A stretch of 64,000 nt of DNA from Paenibacillus xylanexedens (GTDB lineage: Bacteria; Bacillota; Bacilli; Paenibacillales; Paenibacillaceae). The notes beneath the pieces are model-generated. The model saw only the letters and a list, made by a program, of their open reading frames with translations, was not told the origin of the DNA and did no database searches. Shown here piece by piece: positions 61,834 through 64,000 of the stretch (positions are counted from its first letter, which is position 1; the number at the start of each line of letters is the position of its first letter). The stretch spans positions 208,094 through 272,093 of the forward strand of contig NZ_VEIO01000004.1 in assembly GCF_007680605.1 (NCBI RefSeq), given 5' to 3'. Made by a program: the position numbers and the translations under genes.

Positions 61834-63285
61834 ATCTTAGGCAAGTTTCACAAGCAACAATCTGTATCTAGTCGTCGCTATTCATCCACGCTACGTATTT
61901 TACTCGCATTCATTCTATGTGCAGGCCCGATATTCGGGCTATCTAACAACACCACTGTTTCTGCATCGCAGACTACGCAGGCCGTCCATATTGAAGTCAA
62001 CGGAGAGCCGCAATTCTGGAACAACGCTCCGCTTATTCTAAAAGGCACAACATTCGTCCCCTTACGAGATGTAGTCCAATCTGTTAAAGGGAATTTGAAG
62101 TGGGATGCTCGTACCAACACAGCTACAATAACCGTTGGCAGGGACAAGCTGGTGCATCAAGCCGGAAGCAAATCTATTAAAGTAAACCAGGTTTCTCTCG
62201 CCTCTCCAGTGAATTCACGCACCATTAACGGCACATTAATGATTCCTGTCCGGACCCTGGCGAATGCTTTGAAGGCCGATATCCAAGTCCAGCGAACGCC
62301 TTCAGGCCAGATGAATGTTGGTATAACGACTGACCAGGTCAGCGTGTTAAATCCTGAAGTGGCTAGCGTAGACACATATCTGCGCGAGATCAACTATCCG
62401 GGGATGGCTCTGATTGCACGAGACGGCGAAGTCTTGCTCAAACAGGGGTATGGTCTTGCTGACGAACAGACAATGAATCGTCCGGACCAGAAGACCCGTA
62501 TCGCCTCCTTAAGCAAGTCATTCACTGCGGCTTCCATTTTGAGTCTCGCAGAAGCAGGTAAGTTGGATATTCAAGATCCAATCTCCACCTATATTTCGGG
62601 CATCCCGAAGGGAGATCAGATTACCCTGCATATGTTACTATCCCAAACGTCAGGTCTGCCGTCGGCCTTTGGTCGCGGGGAAGGCGATACACTTGAAAAA
62701 ACGGTAGAAGAGATTCGCCACAAAACGTTGAAGTTCGAACCCGGCAGTGCCTACCTGTACAGCAATAGCGGTTACGTGCTGCTTGCGTACGTTGTGGAAC
62801 AGGTATCTGGCATGAGTTATGCAGACTATGTTCAACAAACCATTCTGGGTCCGCTCGGCATGCAGGATTCAGGAGAAGCATCCCGCAAAGTGCATACGAA
62901 CAGTGGATTTGTCCAGCAGGGAAAAGGATGGACACCTGCGCCTTATTATGTTTCACAATCCGGGTCAGGTACGATCTATTCGACCGTGGATGATCTGCTG
63001 AAATGGGATCGGGCACTGTACACTGACCAGATTCTCAGTCAGGAAACGATTGAAACGATGTATAAGCCCTATTCCAATAAAAATTACGGCTATGCCTGGA
63101 TTCTCAAGGAAAATGGAACAAAACGCACCGTCTTCCATAATGGAAGCGGCGGCGGATTTTCCACAGCATTTTCACGTAATTTATCCGATGATATTACCAT
63201 TATCCTGCTCGGTAATCATGCAGGCATGGATATGACCACACTGCTAAGTGATGTAGAGGCACGAACGGCCAAAGCTTTGCAATAG
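61834..63285 (+). CDS. Secreted serine beta-lactamase-fold hydrolase with CuAO_N-like domain
   Basis: About 483 residues if translation begins at ATC 61834, seven bases after AAGGAGAGG; no ATG, GTG or TTG is in frame until 62095, which would cut away the secretion signal and half a domain. The full frame gives a signal peptide (LRILLAFILCAGPIFGL), a stalk-type copper-amine-oxidase-N-like domain (KGTTFVPLRDVVQSV, MIPVRTLANAL), then a class C beta-lactamase/esterase fold: SLSK (nucleophile Ser and Lys), YSNSGY and FHNGSGGGF. Probably a D-Ala-D-Ala peptidase or esterase outside the membrane. Confidence 0.82.
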   Translation: MLGKFHKQQSVSSRRYSSTLRILLAFILCAGPIFGLSNNTTVSASQTTQAVHIEVNGEPQFWNNAPLILKGTTFVPLRDVVQSVKGNLKWDARTNTATITVGRDKLVHQAGSKSIKVNQVSLASPVNSRTINGTLMIPVRTLANALKADIQVQRTPSGQMNVGITTDQVSVLNPEVASVDTYLREINYPGMALIARDGEVLLKQGYGLADEQTMNRPDQKTRIASLSKSFTAASILSLAEAGKLDIQDPISTYISGIPKGDQITLHMLLSQTSGLPSAFGRGEGDTLEKTVEEIRHKTLKFEPGSAYLYSNSGYVLLAYVVEQVSGMSYADYVQQTILGPLGMQDSGEASRKVHTNSGFVQQGKGWTPAPYYVSQSGSGTIYSTVDDLLKWDRALYTDQILSQETIETMYKPYSNKNYGYAWILKENGTKRTVFHNGSGGGFSTAFSRNLSDDITIILLGNHAGMDMTTLLSDVEARTAKALQ

Positions 63286-63342
63286 AGTCGGTCGCTGGAA
63301 GCATCATAACGTGGCCGTAAGGAGCCAACGATTCAGCGAGGT

Positions 63343-63590
63343 TAGAAGTTTGTGGTTTGTGTTGTGCGTTTTGTGGTTTGTGCCTTGTGGTGCGTGCCTG
63401 TTGCGTTTTGGTTAGTGGTTGGTGCTCTGATTGGCGTTGGCGGTTTGGGGCTAGAGTAGGTTGAGGTCAAGGAGTAGCTGAGATTGGGTTGCGGGTTGAT
63501 TGGGGTTAGAGTTAGGTAGAGTTGAAGATTACGGTTTGGGATGAGGTTTGGGGTGAGGTCTGGAGTGAGGTTTGGGTTGGCTACACAGTC
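63343..63590 (+). repeat. G/T-rich low-complexity tract
   Basis: About 250 bp of GGTTTG, GGTTAG and GAGGTTTGGG variants, nearly free of C on the plus strand. The frame on the other strand encodes only Pro/Asn/Thr/Leu filler without a start signal. Several GG and GGG runs could form quadruplexes on the plus strand. Confidence 0.7.
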
Positions 63591-63608
63591 TTCACCCACC
63601 CCCTGTTT

Positions 63609-63809
63609 ATTCTAACGATCTCAGATGAGCTTATTTGAGCGATAATCACCCTTCAGAAATTGTAACGATCACCAGTAACCTTATTTCTCCAAAAACACAT
63701 GATCAAAGCCCATTTTCGCATCAATTCCTATAAATAAGCTTTCCTGTGATCGTTAGAATATAAAACCGGCTAATATCACCCAAATAACGTTTCTGGGGAT
63801 CGTTAGATT
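63609..63809. repeat. 201-bp four-unit inverted element, copy D
   Basis: Direct units at 63609-63636 and 63659-63686; inverted units at 63732-63759 and 63782-63809. The first unit equals copy A's first unit over all 28 nt. The central spacer starts CTCCAAAAA as in copy B and holds CCATTTTC, as in copy A. Confidence 0.85.
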
Positions 63810-63926
63810 TTAGCCACCATCAAAATGAACCCAATATCATCATTCGTGGTCACTAGAATCGGTTACGGTTTGGTTATCATTCATAATGCTTACTGCATGT
63901 ACAATAATAGGCGTATGCAACCACGC

Positions 63927-63961
63927 AAAGGGCCGAAGCATAAAAAGCTTCGGTCCTTTTG
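63927..63961 (+). terminator. Intrinsic terminator near window end
   Basis: AAAGGGCCGAAGC pairs with GCTTCGGTCCTTT, followed by TG-TTATTC. It is 640 bp beyond the last gene; it may end an uncharted transcript or a gene entering from the right on the other strand. Confidence 0.65.
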
Positions 63962-64000
63962 TTATTCTTATATCTCGTTGTTATATCGGCTGTGTGAGGA

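Noticed and set aside
63342..63599. 85-codon minus-strand frame in the G/T tract
   Set aside because: Low-complexity Pro/Thr/Asn/Leu product with no ribosome site; it reflects absence of stops in a skewed sequence.

Overview
The window is chromosomal DNA of a spore-forming, low-to-mid GC Gram-positive, most probably a Paenibacillus. Pointers are strong AGGAGG-type ribosome sites with frequent TTG/GTG starts, YesM/YesN two-component pairs beside CUT1 sugar transporters, Spo0E-like phosphatase regulators, a CdaS-type diadenylate cyclase, a Bacillus-type Fnr with C-terminal cysteines, a SigD-type chemoreceptor promoter, a classical Bacillus Fur box, and above all AimR-like (Alo-type) peptide receptors of the kind known from Paenibacillus polymyxa. 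No rRNA, tRNA, CRISPR array, intact transposon or prophage was seen.

Layout. 1-2.5 kb: polar amino-acid ABC importer (binding lipoprotein and two permeases; the ATPase is not in view). 3-11.4 kb, minus strand: YesM/YesN-like sensor and regulator, then a CUT1 sugar importer with a TIM-barrel protein and an FAD oxidoreductase. 11.7-20.2 kb: an AT-rich accessory island with two Spo0E-like genes, a secreted protein, a small membrane protein, a candidate structured RNA and four paralogous HTH-TPR receptors. The last receptor overlaps an unannotated 43-codon gene with a secretion leader and a C-terminus ending SVHGGGSL, a likely signalling-peptide precursor. 20.4-24 kb: luciferase-like monooxygenase and a divergent TetR/MFS pair. 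24.3-28.3 kb: a compact set resembling part of the bacilysin pathway (BacA-like protein, DUF2000 protein, ATP-grasp ligase, MFS exporter), followed by a leucine-dehydrogenase-like gene. 30-34.6 kb: CdaS, a lipoprotein, a secreted OB-fold protein, a small membrane protein, a Fur-box-associated 50-residue protein and a GNAT acetyltransferase. 35.4-42.1 kb: Fnr with its own operator, a two-CxxC protein, an NreA/NreC/NreB-like oxygen/nitrate signalling set, and an Lrp regulator leading a split chromate transporter. 42.2-46.1 kb: a nine-repeat Big_2 surface protein, a methyltransferase and a Nudix hydrolase. 46.1-52.2 kb: an operon for an acidic polysaccharide (SGNH esterase, heparinase II/III-like lyase, a second toroid protein, GH88 hydrolase). 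52.3-63.3 kb: AzlCD, two chemoreceptors, a leaderless TetR beside a short-chain oxidoreductase-like gene, a DUF2087/GIY-YIG fusion and a beta-lactamase-fold hydrolase that seems to begin at an AUC codon.

Two things stand out. First, the receptor-peptide island, in which one receptor gene is itself a compositional chimera. Second, a 201-bp interspersed element present four times (2741, 34933, 55828, 63609). Each copy has two direct and two inverted 28-nt units at identical offsets (0, 50, 123 and 173 bp), while the spacers between units have diverged. Coordinates of starts follow the best ribosome site rather than the longest frame; functions come from motif recognition by eye, without database searches.
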